Origin: Planctomycetota bacterium
Lineage (GTDB): Bacteria; Planctomycetota; PUPC01; JACPCR01
NCBI GenBank assembly: GCA_027625095.1
Contig: JAQBXN010000001.1
Span: 124,001-188,000 of the forward strand
DNA: 64,000 nucleotides
Reading direction: 5' to 3'
Under the pieces are notes generated by a model, which saw nothing but the letters and a program-made list of their open reading frames with translations, was not told the DNA's origin and searched no databases. How positions within the stretch are numbered: position 1 is the first letter of the stretch; each line of letters opens with the position of its first letter. The position numbers were made by a program, and so were the translations under genes. Below, one piece after another: positions 26,493 through 35,444 of this stretch.

Positions 26493-26636
26493 ATGAAATC
26501 AATTCTGGTTATTGCCTTCTCAACTATTCTCTGGTTAAACGCCCGGGCCGAAGACAAGCCGAACGTTTTTGTCACTTTTGTTCACGGCATGGGCTCAGAC
26601 GCCCAACAGCAGAGATGGTTCGTCCGGAAGGCTTGA
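26493..26636 (+). pseudogene. Signal peptide and start of a decayed sulfatase-like gene
   Basis: A 47-residue frame beginning MKSILVIAFSTILWLNARAE, a clean signal peptide, then DKPNVFVTFVHGMGSDAQQQ. Secreted sulfatases begin their mature part with KPN-hydrophobic strand-DD-x-G, so this looks like a sulfatase N-terminus in which the metal Asp pair is replaced and the frame stops early. No continuation of a sulfatase was recognised in other frames up to 26772. The remaining DNA in the 26370-26772 gap shows no intact gene. A genuine small secreted peptide is the alternative. Confidence 0.35.
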
Positions 26637-26772
26637 TCTCTCCGGAGCGTCCTCAACAACTAAGAAAATGAACACGAAATGTTTATGGGGAAACTGCCAA
26701 AGATACGGCCCCTTGGACTCGGGCCCAAAACACCAAAAGCCTGGAAGGAAACCTCAGAAGTCTCCATGACTG

Positions 26773-27951
26773 TTACCAATCGCCCACCGCGCCGTCAGAG
26801 TAGAAAGATCGCTGCAGCAGCTCCTGCTCGAACGGATGTTTCCTGACCTCGTCTTCATCGATCTCGATGCCGAGTCCCGGCTTCAGGTTGGGGCGGACGA
26901 TGCGGCCTTCCTTTTCAACAGTGAATCCTTCGCTCACTACATCCTGACGCCATGGCACATCTTCGTGCACGGACTCGCAGATGATGTAGGAAGGCGTAGC
27001 GAACCCGAATTCGAGTGACGCAGCCGTGCTGACCGGCCCCTGGGGATTATGCGGGGCCATGGATAGCCGGTACGCCTCGGCCATGGCAGCAATACGGCGG
27101 GCTTCACTGATTCCGCCGCAGTGAGTAAGATCGGGCTGGATAACGCTGCAGGCCCGCTTCTCCACGAGCTCCTTGAACGCGTGCTGGCCGACGAGCCGTT
27201 CGCCGGTAGCGATGGGGGTCGAGACGGCGCGCTGGATGCGGGCAATGTCTTCCATGCTTTCGGGCCAGCAGGGCTCTTCGAAAAAGTAGAGGCCGTACGG
27301 CTCGAGGGCGGTAGCAAATCGTAGCCCCATAGCAGGGGACGGGCGGGCGTGGCAATCGACCATGATGTCGATGTCTTCGCCGACCGCGTCGCGCATGGCC
27401 TTGACGCACGCTTCCGCGTAGCGGATGGGGCGGAGACCTTCGATGGGCATGGTTTCCGGAACAGCCATGGATTTGAAAGCGGTGAAGCCTTCTTCAACCA
27501 TTCCCTGAGCCAGTTCGCCAAAGCGTTTTGCATCGGCAGGCGAGGTCTCGTAAAAATCCTCCATCTTGCCACCACCGAGGTGGCAGTAGGTGCGGACATA
27601 GTCTCTCACAGGGCCACCAAGAAGTTTGTGCACCGGCACGCCATGAATCTTGCCCGCGATATCCCAGAGCGCGATGTCTATACCACTGATGGCCGTACCC
27701 CGGACAATGCCGTTTCCATGCCAGAAATGCTGCCGATACATCATCTGCCAGAGGTATTCGATGCGAGTCGGATCTTCGCCGATCAACAGTTGGGAGATAT
27801 CTTCTATCGCGCCCACCACGCTGCGCGTGTGCCATTCGAGCGTGGCCTCGCCCCATCCGAACAGCCCCGGCTCATCGGTCAAAACCTTTACGAAAATCCA
27901 ATTCCGCATCCTTGCATGGCAGACGAGCGTTTTGATGGCCGTAATTTTCAC
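26773..27951 (-). CDS. Enolase-superfamily sugar acid dehydratase (galactonate dehydratase-like)
   Basis: A 392-residue member of the mandelate racemase/D-galactonate dehydratase group that removes water from aldonic acids. Metal ligands and acid/base residues fit this group: MVDCHARP (Asp and the base His), [10 protein letters not shown] (Glu), ATGERLVG (Glu) and the second His in [10 protein letters not shown]-terminal capping domain starts [14 protein letters not shown]. The gene stands alone on the minus strand between the decayed sulfatase start and a TPR protein. Specificity (galactonate, gluconate, other) cannot be read by eye. Confidence 0.87.
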   Translation of the reverse strand: MKITAIKTLVCHARMRNWIFVKVLTDEPGLFGWGEATLEWHTRSVVGAIEDISQLLIGEDPTRIEYLWQMMYRQHFWHGNGIVRGTAISGIDIALWDIAGKIHGVPVHKLLGGPVRDYVRTYCHLGGGKMEDFYETSPADAKRFGELAQGMVEEGFTAFKSMAVPETMPIEGLRPIRYAEACVKAMRDAVGEDIDIMVDCHARPSPAMGLRFATALEPYGLYFFEEPCWPESMEDIARIQRAVSTPIATGERLVGQHAFKELVEKRACSVIQPDLTHCGGISEARRIAAMAEAYRLSMAPHNPQGPVSTAASLEFGFATPSYIICESVHEDVPWRQDVVSEGFTVEKEGRIVRPNLKPGLGIEIDEDEVRKHPFEQELLQRSFYSDGAVGDW

Positions 27952-28144
27952 TGTCGTGTTGTCCTTTGCTTCAATGATGATAAGAGATTACAGGATACAA
28001 GTTTCAGGATTCAAACTCCGACAGTCCTCACGACTGGATATGGATTCAGATCTGCGAACCATTTAATCCTGAATATCCCTCACTTACGCTGATTTGAGTA
28101 TCATCCAGCCACTATACACAAATTTACCAGGAGCAACCCGACGA

Positions 28145-28711
28145 ATGATTGCACTACCCAAGCTTAAACAAAATTTCAAATCCGCTGGCTGTTATCTAAT
28201 TGCTGCAATGCTTTGCGTTGGCCTGTCCCTCTCTGCCGAACAGGAGCCAACCAGAGAATTTCTGCTGCTCGAAAATGGCGAATTGATAAAGGAAAGCACC
28301 TCCCGACTTACCAGCATCTTCAGCCGAAAAGAAAAACTGAACCTGGCAATTGAACGTCTCCAAACGCTAATCAATCAATACCCTGACAGCCCTCATCGCA
28401 GCGAAGCCGCCTACCTCATTGCAGAGGCGAACAACTCTCTCCGGGAATACAAAGCCGCTGTTGAGTACTTCCTCAAGTGCTACGAATATGACAAAGAGAC
28501 AGACCGCGATGCACTCTATCAGGCTGCCGAGATCACGGATAAGAAGCTGAAGAATCAGGGCAAGGCGTACGAGTTATACCAACAGGTAGTGAAATTCAGT
28601 CCCCATGAAAGAGACAGGGCAACGGCATTGAAGCGGATCGAAAAGCTCGAGGCTTCGGGTTTTGGCGACAAGGCCGCGCCCGAGGCGAATAAGGCGGAAG
28701 CGCCGAAGTGA
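28145..28711 (+). CDS. Secreted or membrane-anchored TPR protein
   Basis: A 188-residue protein. An AGGAG Shine-Dalgarno precedes the ATG at 28145; a frame from 28094 adds 17 residues before the signal sequence and is rejected. Hydrophobic stretch AGCYLIAAMLCVGLSLSAEQ near residue 15-34 is a signal peptide, with the Cys placed too early for a lipobox. Residues 70-165 contain about three TPR-like helix pairs (SEAAYLIAEANNSLREYKAA, GKAYELYQQVVKFSP), similar to YbgF/BamD-type repeats. Likely a periplasmic scaffold; partners unknown. Confidence 0.75.
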   Translation: MIALPKLKQNFKSAGCYLIAAMLCVGLSLSAEQEPTREFLLLENGELIKESTSRLTSIFSRKEKLNLAIERLQTLINQYPDSPHRSEAAYLIAEANNSLREYKAAVEYFLKCYEYDKETDRDALYQAAEITDKKLKNQGKAYELYQQVVKFSPHERDRATALKRIEKLEASGFGDKAAPEANKAEAPK

Positions 28712-28766
28712 AGACGGAAGATAGTTAGTTTCTGTTACGGAAATGGCTTAGTGCAACGACTGTCCT

Positions 28767-28842
28767 CCTGGGCACGCCGGCGTCTTGCCGGCTACCAGAC
28801 CATTCGGTCGCTCCCGATGCCAGCGGGACGCTGGCATGCCCG
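28767..28842. repeat. Palindromic element with three hairpins inside an outer stem
   Basis: Hairpin 1: GCCGGC-GTCTT-GCCGGC (28776-28792). Hairpin 2: GACC-ATTC-GGTC (28798-28809). Hairpin 3: ATGCCAGCG-GGA-CGCTGGCAT (28817-28837). CTGGGCA at 28768-28774 pairs with TGCCCGG at 28836-28842 with one mismatch, sharing bases with hairpin 3, so outer stem and hairpin 3 partly compete. No T-tract follows, so it is not a simple terminator. The form is that of REP/BIME-like mobile palindromes. The rest of the 28712-29022 gap has no gene. Confidence 0.6.
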
Positions 28843-29022
28843 GGAAAAACATCAGGCAGACCCGATTTCATATCCGTAACAGTTGCTATCCATGCATATG
28901 CGGAACATTGGGACGCTTTGGGTTGTCGAAAAACGAGAATCAACGACACCATCTATTTCAAACCAGAATCAGTTCACTATACTCCTCGTCATCCAGTACC
29001 AAACACTGACCTGAGGTGATCC

Positions 29023-30315
29023 ATGTACAACTATGAAGGCAAACTGAACCGGCCGATTCTTGAGAAGGTGGCCGACTTTGAGCGGAACAGCAGACCCATC
29101 CATGTCATCTTTGCTCAGCAGTTTGACCGTGGGACCGTCGAAAGGATCTGCGACACAGCGGATCGCATCCGAGCCCTTTCCCGGATTGAAAAGCCACGCA
29201 CCGAGGCCAGTCATGGCGATTCCAGGCGAGGGCACCGGCCCGGCCCCTTCCTCTCCGGTCTGCTGAGTAATAAGCGGGCCATGCTCTACTTCACGCAAGC
29301 ATCTACCCGCACGTTTCTTTCTTTTCAGGCGGCATGCCAGATCCTGGGGATGACCTGGAACGATGTCCGTGATCCGGGCCTCTCATCGGAAATCAAAGGT
29401 GAGCATCCGATGGATTCGCTCCGGATGTTCAGCACTTACTTCGACATGGTCATCATCCGCAGTAAACAGCCGGAACTATCCGAGCGCAGCGCTTATCTGA
29501 TGAACGAACTGATGTCGCAGCGGCAGCGCCAGGTCCCAATCATTAACGCGGGCTCGGGCGCAGACGAACACCCGACTCAGGCACTCCTCGATATTTATAC
29601 CTTGCGCCGGATCTTCAACTTTTCCGACAGCCGTGGCGACTCCGCGGATGACACTCGTTTTATTCGCCTGCGCGATAAATATCGGCAGAATTCCGTCGAC
29701 CTGGAGAAAGGGCTCGATGGCAAATCCATCGCATTCGTCGGAGATATCGGCCGCGGCCGCACCGTGCGCTCGCTTGCGCAGCTCTTGAGTCTGTATGAGG
29801 GCATCAAGATGCATTTCGTCGCCCCGAAGCATCATGTGCTTCAGTTGCAATCAGACCTGAGACGCTTCCTGGAACAGGAGGGCATCAAGGTCTTAGAACA
29901 CGATGACATTAACGAGGTCATTGGAGAAGTGGATGCCGTTTATATGACCCGTATCCAGCGTGAGCACGACACTGGCGATGTGGCGCAGTTCCTCAAAGAC
30001 ATCCCGATCGAACAGTTCCGCAATCGATTCTGTCTCGACCTTGAAAAAGTGAGTCGCATGCGCGATTACGCTGCCATCCTTCATCCTTTCCCACGATACG
30101 GCTGGTCAAACAACGCTGTACCCCCCGAAATTGAAATCCCGTTCGAAATCGACCACGACCCGCGTGCGTTGTATTTCGAGCAGGCCGAGAATGGCATGTG
30201 GACCCGTGCCGCGCTCATCTCGTTCCTGTTCAACGCAGACGTGGCCATTCAGGAAGAGTACGAACGTCTGTACCCTCACACATTGCAGACTTATAATCGA
30301 GCTGTGCTCGGCTAG
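29023..30315 (+). CDS. pyrB: Aspartate carbamoyltransferase, long form
   Basis: Pyrimidine-synthesis enzyme joining carbamoyl phosphate and aspartate. Carbamoyl-phosphate motif ASTRTFLSF, the catalytic Lys loop SEIKGEHPMDSL, EHPTQALLDIYT, and the late LHPFPR with DPRALYFEQAENGM are all present. It has 430 residues, against about 310 for the usual catalytic chain: an N-terminal extension of about 80 residues and an insertion of about 40 residues before FVGDIGRGRTVRSLA. No pyrI or pyrC is adjacent. Shine-Dalgarno TGAGGTGA precedes the ATG. The second Arg of STRTR is Phe here. Confidence 0.85.
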   Translation: MYNYEGKLNRPILEKVADFERNSRPIHVIFAQQFDRGTVERICDTADRIRALSRIEKPRTEASHGDSRRGHRPGPFLSGLLSNKRAMLYFTQASTRTFLSFQAACQILGMTWNDVRDPGLSSEIKGEHPMDSLRMFSTYFDMVIIRSKQPELSERSAYLMNELMSQRQRQVPIINAGSGADEHPTQALLDIYTLRRIFNFSDSRGDSADDTRFIRLRDKYRQNSVDLEKGLDGKSIAFVGDIGRGRTVRSLAQLLSLYEGIKMHFVAPKHHVLQLQSDLRRFLEQEGIKVLEHDDINEVIGEVDAVYMTRIQREHDTGDVAQFLKDIPIEQFRNRFCLDLEKVSRMRDYAAILHPFPRYGWSNNAVPPEIEIPFEIDHDPRALYFEQAENGMWTRAALISFLFNADVAIQEEYERLYPHTLQTYNRAVLG

Positions 30316-30414
30316 AAAAAGAATGGAGTATTAGAGTGTTGGAATAGTGTCGCAGAACTTCGCCGATATCCATTACTCCAGCCTTCCAATCCCCGTTTTT
30401 TCGCGAGACTATAC
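30316..30414. repeat. Short copy of the octamer-type intergenic repeat
   Basis: GAATGGAGTATTAGAGTGTT at 30321-30340 closely matches GAATGGAGTGATGGAGTGTT at 25329-25348, and CATTACTCCAGCCTTCCAAT at 30371-30390 is its approximate reverse complement. The element fills the gap between pyrB and the next gene. Confidence 0.5.
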
Positions 30415-33177
30415 ATGCAGTGTACTGCCCTGAGTCTGGCCCTCCTTTCCGTTACGCTCCTTCCCTCTCTCCAGTCCTCCGAATACCTCTGGATCGAGGC
30501 CGAACACCTTAGTGGCATCCGCGGCTACTGCTGGCCCATGGGCGATGACAACCGCAAGATGCGCGAGACGAATGGTCACTGGGGTATCTCCGGGCCGGGC
30601 TGGGCGGCGGAATGGAATCAGGGCGGAGAGAGCGGATTCCTTTCTATTGCGACGGGGGCTACCGACGACAAAGCGGAAGCAAGCAAGGTGATAGAAATCC
30701 CCGAAGAGGGCGAATACGGGGTCTGGGTGCGGTATGGGGACTGGCGGGAAAAACCTGAACCTTTCGAGATAAGCATCCAACAGGGCAACGATCCGGTCTG
30801 GACAGGCAGCTATGGGGCCTCGCCGGTGATTGACGAAGACAACGTCATGAAACTCTATTGGGGATGGGCATTTGTCTGGGCAAAGCAGACGGCCAATCTC
30901 AAGAAGGGTGTCGCGACGCTCAAACTGATCTCATCGAAAAAAGCGCCAGAGCCCAGACAGGTAGACGTCATCGTTTTGACGACTGACAAGGAGTATCGGC
31001 CGTTCATCAAGGAACATCCGAACAATGAAGCATGGAAGATTCTTGATTCCTACAGACCGGGGATTCCCGATCTGAAACCGCTCGCAAAGACGCGGCCTGA
31101 CTTTTCACTGCCTGCCGAATGGCAGATTCGTTCCTTCAAGGATCGCGGATTCCTTTACCTATGGAACGTCGGATGGCCGGCTCCGGAAGATTCCTGGTTA
31201 GGGGACGATCCCGCTATCAAGATTCCCTATCGAATCGGCGACGCGGATGCTCTGAAAGAATTCGAAGAAAAATACAAAGGCAAAGAATCCGAGATCCCGA
31301 TCTTTGCAGATAAGAGAATAACACCGGTTTTTCACGGAGTCGGCCCGATCATATTCAAGACCGATCCCAAGACGGGCGAGGTCACCGAGACAGGAAAACG
31401 ATTCGCAAAATGGCTCGACGACTATCCAGAGCGCCAATGGGGTGGGATGATGAATTACGCCTCGCCACAGCCGATCGGTCCGAAGGGGCAGGGGTTATTC
31501 AAGAAGTATCGTGACCGCTACGTGGGCTCGATTGCCGGCGAAAGCCTTGGATATTTTTATCCCGATGCGAAGCAGATGCAGGGGCTGACGGCCCAGGCCG
31601 AGACGCGGCGGCAACTGGTAAGTGCATTCACCCCATACACGCTGCAACTGAACCGGGAGAAGTATGAGCAGGTGTTCGGCCGTTCCCTCGATGCCAACCC
31701 TTTTGAAGACGTCATCTCATGCCTGTCGGTCGGCAACATAGTCTTTACACCGCTTCTGAACGATTGGGGCAGCCGAACGCTGGGCTACGAATCTTTCGCT
31801 GCTTGCTCGTCAGTGCTTGGAATGCGTTGGGCTTTCATGCGCGGGCTCGGCAGGCAGGGAAGCAAGATGACGGCGACCTACCGGAGCTGCAACTTTGGGG
31901 ATTCGGCGACCATGTTTACAGTCGTCAGTAGCTATACGCAGCCAAAGAACATCCTGGACAACTTTTACAGCGTCTATTCCGGCGCCGGGATGACGTGGTA
32001 CAAGTTCGATATCTGGTATCAGTACATGGCTGGTTCTTCGATGTTCTATCACGAGCAGGGCTTCGACGAATTCTGGAAACCCGGCGGAACGACTGCGGCC
32101 GGCATACAAGGCGTCCAGCTCTCGCCGAAGGGCAAACTAGTCGATCGTTTTCTGCGAACCACTGCTGATGATTTCGACCGAGGCGCTCCCTACACTCCGA
32201 TAGCATTTCTGGTGGATCACGCTCACGGATGGGAGCCGGCCGGATATTGGCCCAATTCATTCAAGAACTGGCACGGCCACCAGGACAAATGGCTGTTCGG
32301 CCTGCATGAAAAAATGCTTGAGCAGTATTTCTGGGCCGCCTACCACCCAATCGGGCCAGAGTCTGAAAGGCCCGTGTCCGGCACAAATGAAGTCTACCTG
32401 CCGGGCGTTTACGGCGATATTTTCGACGTCATCTGTGCGTATCCCGATCCGAAGAAATGGTCGACGCTCGACAGTTACCCGGTAGTCATTGCGAATGGCG
32501 AGATTGAACTCACCAGTGCGGAAGGACAGTTGCTGAAGCAATACATGCAACAGGGAGGCACACTGGTGGTCGCGGACGCGCATCTTTCCGGCCCGGGCCT
32601 CGAGGAATTGGGGCTGCCGGAAACAGGCCCGCTGACGGAAGCGAAATCCTATTCATGGATGGGTAATGAGAAGATGCAGTCATCCAGCCTGTTTCGGCTT
32701 CGAAATATCAAGGGCGGTGAGGCGCTCGCAACGACTGAAGGTGGCCAGACTTTCTGCGCTGCATTTGATGTTGGCAAGGGGCGGCTGATTTATCTTTCCG
32801 TTCCTTATGCACTGACGGTCGGCCGCCAGATTCATCCGGCTGTTCCACAACTTATCGCACATCTTTCAAGAGGCCTGATGCCCATTGAAGTCAAAGGGGA
32901 CGTCAACTGGCTCATCAACCGCAACAGTCGCGGATGGATGGTGACGCTTCTAAATCCCGCCGGCCAACACAAGCCACAGCAAGGCATCACGCCAACGGAT
33001 TTTCGTGAGAATCGGAAGGTACAGATAGTCTGCCACGTGCCAGTGAAATCGGCCGTGGATCGATTGCTCCCCGATGATCGCCTCGAGCTGAAGGGCGGCA
33101 CTATAGAATGTGAGGTCGGCGCCGGCGGATTGAGAATCGTGGAATTAAGGCCGAATTTGGGAGCCGGGGCGGAATGA
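30415..33177 (+). CDS. Large secreted protein, sugar-binding N-domain and GATase-like C-part
   Basis: A 920-residue exported protein. Residues 1-21 form a signal peptide. The next 160 residues look like a beta-sandwich carbohydrate-binding domain (EYLWIEAEHL, then EEGEYGVWVRYGDW). The middle (about 230-640) has many Trp/Tyr/Gly residues and a barrel-like pattern, with DSATMFTVVSSYTQPKNILD. Around 680-760 the segment SYPVVIANGEIELTSAEGQL followed by GGTLVVADAH resembles the glutamine-amidotransferase-like domain of GH42 beta-galactosidases. No catalytic pair could be assigned. Probably a glycoside hydrolase-like protein of uncharacterised type. Confidence 0.75.
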   Translation: MQCTALSLALLSVTLLPSLQSSEYLWIEAEHLSGIRGYCWPMGDDNRKMRETNGHWGISGPGWAAEWNQGGESGFLSIATGATDDKAEASKVIEIPEEGEYGVWVRYGDWREKPEPFEISIQQGNDPVWTGSYGASPVIDEDNVMKLYWGWAFVWAKQTANLKKGVATLKLISSKKAPEPRQVDVIVLTTDKEYRPFIKEHPNNEAWKILDSYRPGIPDLKPLAKTRPDFSLPAEWQIRSFKDRGFLYLWNVGWPAPEDSWLGDDPAIKIPYRIGDADALKEFEEKYKGKESEIPIFADKRITPVFHGVGPIIFKTDPKTGEVTETGKRFAKWLDDYPERQWGGMMNYASPQPIGPKGQGLFKKYRDRYVGSIAGESLGYFYPDAKQMQGLTAQAETRRQLVSAFTPYTLQLNREKYEQVFGRSLDANPFEDVISCLSVGNIVFTPLLNDWGSRTLGYESFAACSSVLGMRWAFMRGLGRQGSKMTATYRSCNFGDSATMFTVVSSYTQPKNILDNFYSVYSGAGMTWYKFDIWYQYMAGSSMFYHEQGFDEFWKPGGTTAAGIQGVQLSPKGKLVDRFLRTTADDFDRGAPYTPIAFLVDHAHGWEPAGYWPNSFKNWHGHQDKWLFGLHEKMLEQYFWAAYHPIGPESERPVSGTNEVYLPGVYGDIFDVICAYPDPKKWSTLDSYPVVIANGEIELTSAEGQLLKQYMQQGGTLVVADAHLSGPGLEELGLPETGPLTEAKSYSWMGNEKMQSSSLFRLRNIKGGEALATTEGGQTFCAAFDVGKGRLIYLSVPYALTVGRQIHPAVPQLIAHLSRGLMPIEVKGDVNWLINRNSRGWMVTLLNPAGQHKPQQGITPTDFRENRKVQIVCHVPVKSAVDRLLPDDRLELKGGTIECEVGAGGLRIVELRPNLGAGAE

Positions 33178-33212
33178 CCGGGGTGAAGTTGCATCCAACC
33201 GAACAGTAGATC

Positions 33213-33243
33213 AAAAAAAGCCCTCCATGTCTCCATGAAGGGC
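33213..33243 (-). terminator. Rho-independent terminator of rplM-rpsI
   Basis: Read on the minus strand: stem GCCCTTCATG, loop GAGA, stem CATGGAGGGC (one G-T wobble), followed by seven T. It starts 28 nt after the rpsI stop. Confidence 0.85.
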
Positions 33244-33271
33244 CTCTGCGAGCTTTTGTCTCTTCTGTCGA

Positions 33272-33730
33272 TTAACGTTTCGAGAATTGGAAACTACGGC
33301 GTGCACCGCGGTGGCCGAAGTGCTTACGCTCGACCATTCGACTGTCACGAGTCAGGTGCCCTTGTTGGCGCAAGGCTTCTTCCAGTGCACCCTCAGCATT
33401 GATAAGTGCACGAGCGATGCCGAGACGAAGAGACCCGGCCTGGCCGGTGATACCACCGCCGTTGACTCGAGCCAGAACGTCATACTCCATTCTCTTGTCA
33501 TTATCGCCCAAGGGCGATAATGCCAGGTGCTGAAGTCTCTCTACCGGCAGAAAATCCGTGAGGTCTTTCCCGTTCACAATAAATCGGCCTGAGCCGTTGG
33601 TGAACAGGCGTACCCTTGCAACAGATGTCTTACGGCGTCCAGTTCCCCAGAAAAACTGTTGATCCTTGGAATTCGTTTTTCCTACTGATTTCTTTTCGTC
33701 AGCGGTCTTTTCGGTTACTTCCTCTGCCAC
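33272..33730 (-). CDS. rpsI: 30S ribosomal protein S9
   Basis: Small-subunit protein S9, whose C-terminal tail reaches the P-site tRNA. The family core begins TGRRKTSVARVRLF and includes VNGGGITGQAGSLRLGIARA, ending in the basic HFGHRGARRSFQFSKR. At 152 residues it has an N-terminal extension of about 22 residues (MAEEVTEKTADEKKSVGKT) beyond the standard length. It is second in the rplM-rpsI operon, 8 nt after rplM, and is followed by a strong terminator. Confidence 0.97.
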   Translation of the reverse strand: MAEEVTEKTADEKKSVGKTNSKDQQFFWGTGRRKTSVARVRLFTNGSGRFIVNGKDLTDFLPVERLQHLALSPLGDNDKRMEYDVLARVNGGGITGQAGSLRLGIARALINAEGALEEALRQQGHLTRDSRMVERKHFGHRGARRSFQFSKR

Positions 33731-33738
33731 ATTACTCC

Positions 33739-34170
33739 TTACAGTTTGAGAGTTTCAGGTTGTTGGGCTTCGTGCGGATGCTCTGGCCCAGGGTAGATTT
33801 TGAGTTTGGTCAACATCTGTCGACCGAGCTTGGTCTTGGGCAGCATGCCACGGACAGCAAGGCGGATGACGTCGTCCGGGTGCCTGTCGAACATCTCTTG
33901 TAGATTGGCCTCGCGCAGACCGCCTATGTGACCGGTATATCGGTGATAAATTTTTTGAGTGAGTTTTTTCTTCTGAATGCCCACTTTTTTGCAATTGATC
34001 ACGATCACAAAATCTCCGGTGTCTACGTGGGGGGTGTAAATGGGCTTGTGCTTGCCCTGCAGAATTCTGGAAATCCTGGCGGACATGCGCCCAAGCGACA
34101 CATCCGTCGCATCCACAACGAGCCACTTCTGCTCCACTTCATTCTTCTTCGCAGTGATTGTTTTCATCAC
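33739..34170 (-). CDS. rplM: 50S ribosomal protein L13
   Basis: Large-subunit protein L13, 143 residues, normal length. Typical motifs: WLVVDATDVSLGRMSARISR, GDFVIVINCKKVG, YHRYTGHIGGLRE, RGMLPKTKLGRQML and the conserved end YPGPEHPHEAQQPE. First gene of the rplM-rpsI operon; the promoter should lie in the 188-nt gap to 34358. Confidence 0.97.
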   Translation of the reverse strand: MMKTITAKKNEVEQKWLVVDATDVSLGRMSARISRILQGKHKPIYTPHVDTGDFVIVINCKKVGIQKKKLTQKIYHRYTGHIGGLREANLQEMFDRHPDDVIRLAVRGMLPKTKLGRQMLTKLKIYPGPEHPHEAQQPETLKL

Positions 34171-34358
34171 TTAACCCTTTATGTCTAAATGTCCTAGTGA
34201 GCGTCTTCCGCTTCTCTGCCTTGGCAGGGCGGGGCATTATAGCAATCGCCTCAGCCCTTTCAATACGGGCATCCTGAGCCTTAAACACGGTTGAAATACC
34301 GGCCGAAACACCTACAAAGTGGGCTCAGTTTCCAAGCCAAAAAACTCAACCGGGATAC

Positions 34359-35357
34359 ATGAAAACAAGAATCTTTGCGTTCGCCATTTCGACCTCTCTC
34401 TGTCTCATCTACCCCGGTACTGCGTCGGGCATCAGGATGTCGAAAGCCGCTCAGAATCTATTGGCATCCCTCCCCGATAGTCTGAAAAAGCAGGCCATGA
34501 TGGGCTATGACACGCCGGAAAAAACAAACTGGGATTACATCCCCAAAGCAAAACGTAAGGGCCTTCAACTGCATGAGTTGAATGATGAGCAGCAGGAGCT
34601 CGCCATGGAATTCGTTGCCACATGCCTCAGCGAACAGGGTCTGCAAAAGGCAAAGGGGATCATGAGTCTTGAAACCACTTTGCATCAGTTTGATGGGAAT
34701 CGGCAGGTACGTGATCCTCTTCGTTACTATCTCACTTTCTTTGGTGAGCCCTCAGAGAAGGGTACCTGGGCGTTTAGTTACGAAGGCCACCATCTATCTT
34801 TGAATTACGTAGTCAAAGACGGTGTCCTGGTCTGTGCTACTCCCTCATTCTTTGCCACGAACCCGGCGAAAGTCATGGATAACCGCGGCGCCGGGCCAAA
34901 GGTCGGAAGCCGATTCCTGGCCAAGGAGGAAGATCTGGCTTTTCAGCTTTTGCACTCCTTCAACACGGAACAACTGGCAAAAGCCATTGTAGCCGCCAAG
35001 AGCCCAAGGGACATGCAGGAGGGCGGCAAGGCACAAGCGAAGGCCGGCAAAGCGCGAGGTCTTGCCGTCAGCGAAATGACCACAGAACAAGCTGCTGCAC
35101 TAATGTCTCTTGTGGCTGAATACATCCAAAACGTGCCCGGAGAAGTGGCCGATCCCTGGCTGAAGAAAGTCCGGGCGGCCGAACAGATCCATCTCGCCTG
35201 GGCCGGATCAACAAAGCCGGGCGAGCCCTACAGCTACACCGTGCAGGGCGAAGACTTCATGGTCATCCTCTACAATACACAAGGCAGTCCGGACGGGGCC
35301 AGCGCGAACCATGTCCACGCAGTGTGGCGAACTTTGGGGCACGATTTCGGGGAATAG
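34359..35357 (+). CDS. Secreted DUF3500 protein
   Basis: A 332-residue exported protein. Signal peptide MKTRIFAFAISTSLCLIYPG, cleavage near ASG. The rest matches the DUF3500 pattern: conserved YYLTFFGEPSEKGTWAFSYE with a following GHHLSLN, FFATNPAKV, RFLAKEEDLAFQLLHSF and the C-terminal NHVHAVWR. Function of the family is unknown; several His residues (GHH, NHVHAVWR) could bind a metal. No operon partner is evident. Confidence 0.82.
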   Translation: MKTRIFAFAISTSLCLIYPGTASGIRMSKAAQNLLASLPDSLKKQAMMGYDTPEKTNWDYIPKAKRKGLQLHELNDEQQELAMEFVATCLSEQGLQKAKGIMSLETTLHQFDGNRQVRDPLRYYLTFFGEPSEKGTWAFSYEGHHLSLNYVVKDGVLVCATPSFFATNPAKVMDNRGAGPKVGSRFLAKEEDLAFQLLHSFNTEQLAKAIVAAKSPRDMQEGGKAQAKAGKARGLAVSEMTTEQAAALMSLVAEYIQNVPGEVADPWLKKVRAAEQIHLAWAGSTKPGEPYSYTVQGEDFMVILYNTQGSPDGASANHVHAVWRTLGHDFGE

Positions 35358-35444
35358 AGGTGGCTAAGGCCTGCTCCACCTTGTCGGAACTTTTCTGGTT
35401 CTGAGGAGTGTGAAGAAGCGAAAGCGGCGATACACAACGAAAGG

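Noticed and set aside
33177..33243. Terminator hairpin considered for the plus-strand 920-residue gene
   Set aside because: The T-tract is on the minus strand only; on the plus strand the hairpin is preceded, not followed, by an A-tract, so it serves rplM-rpsI.
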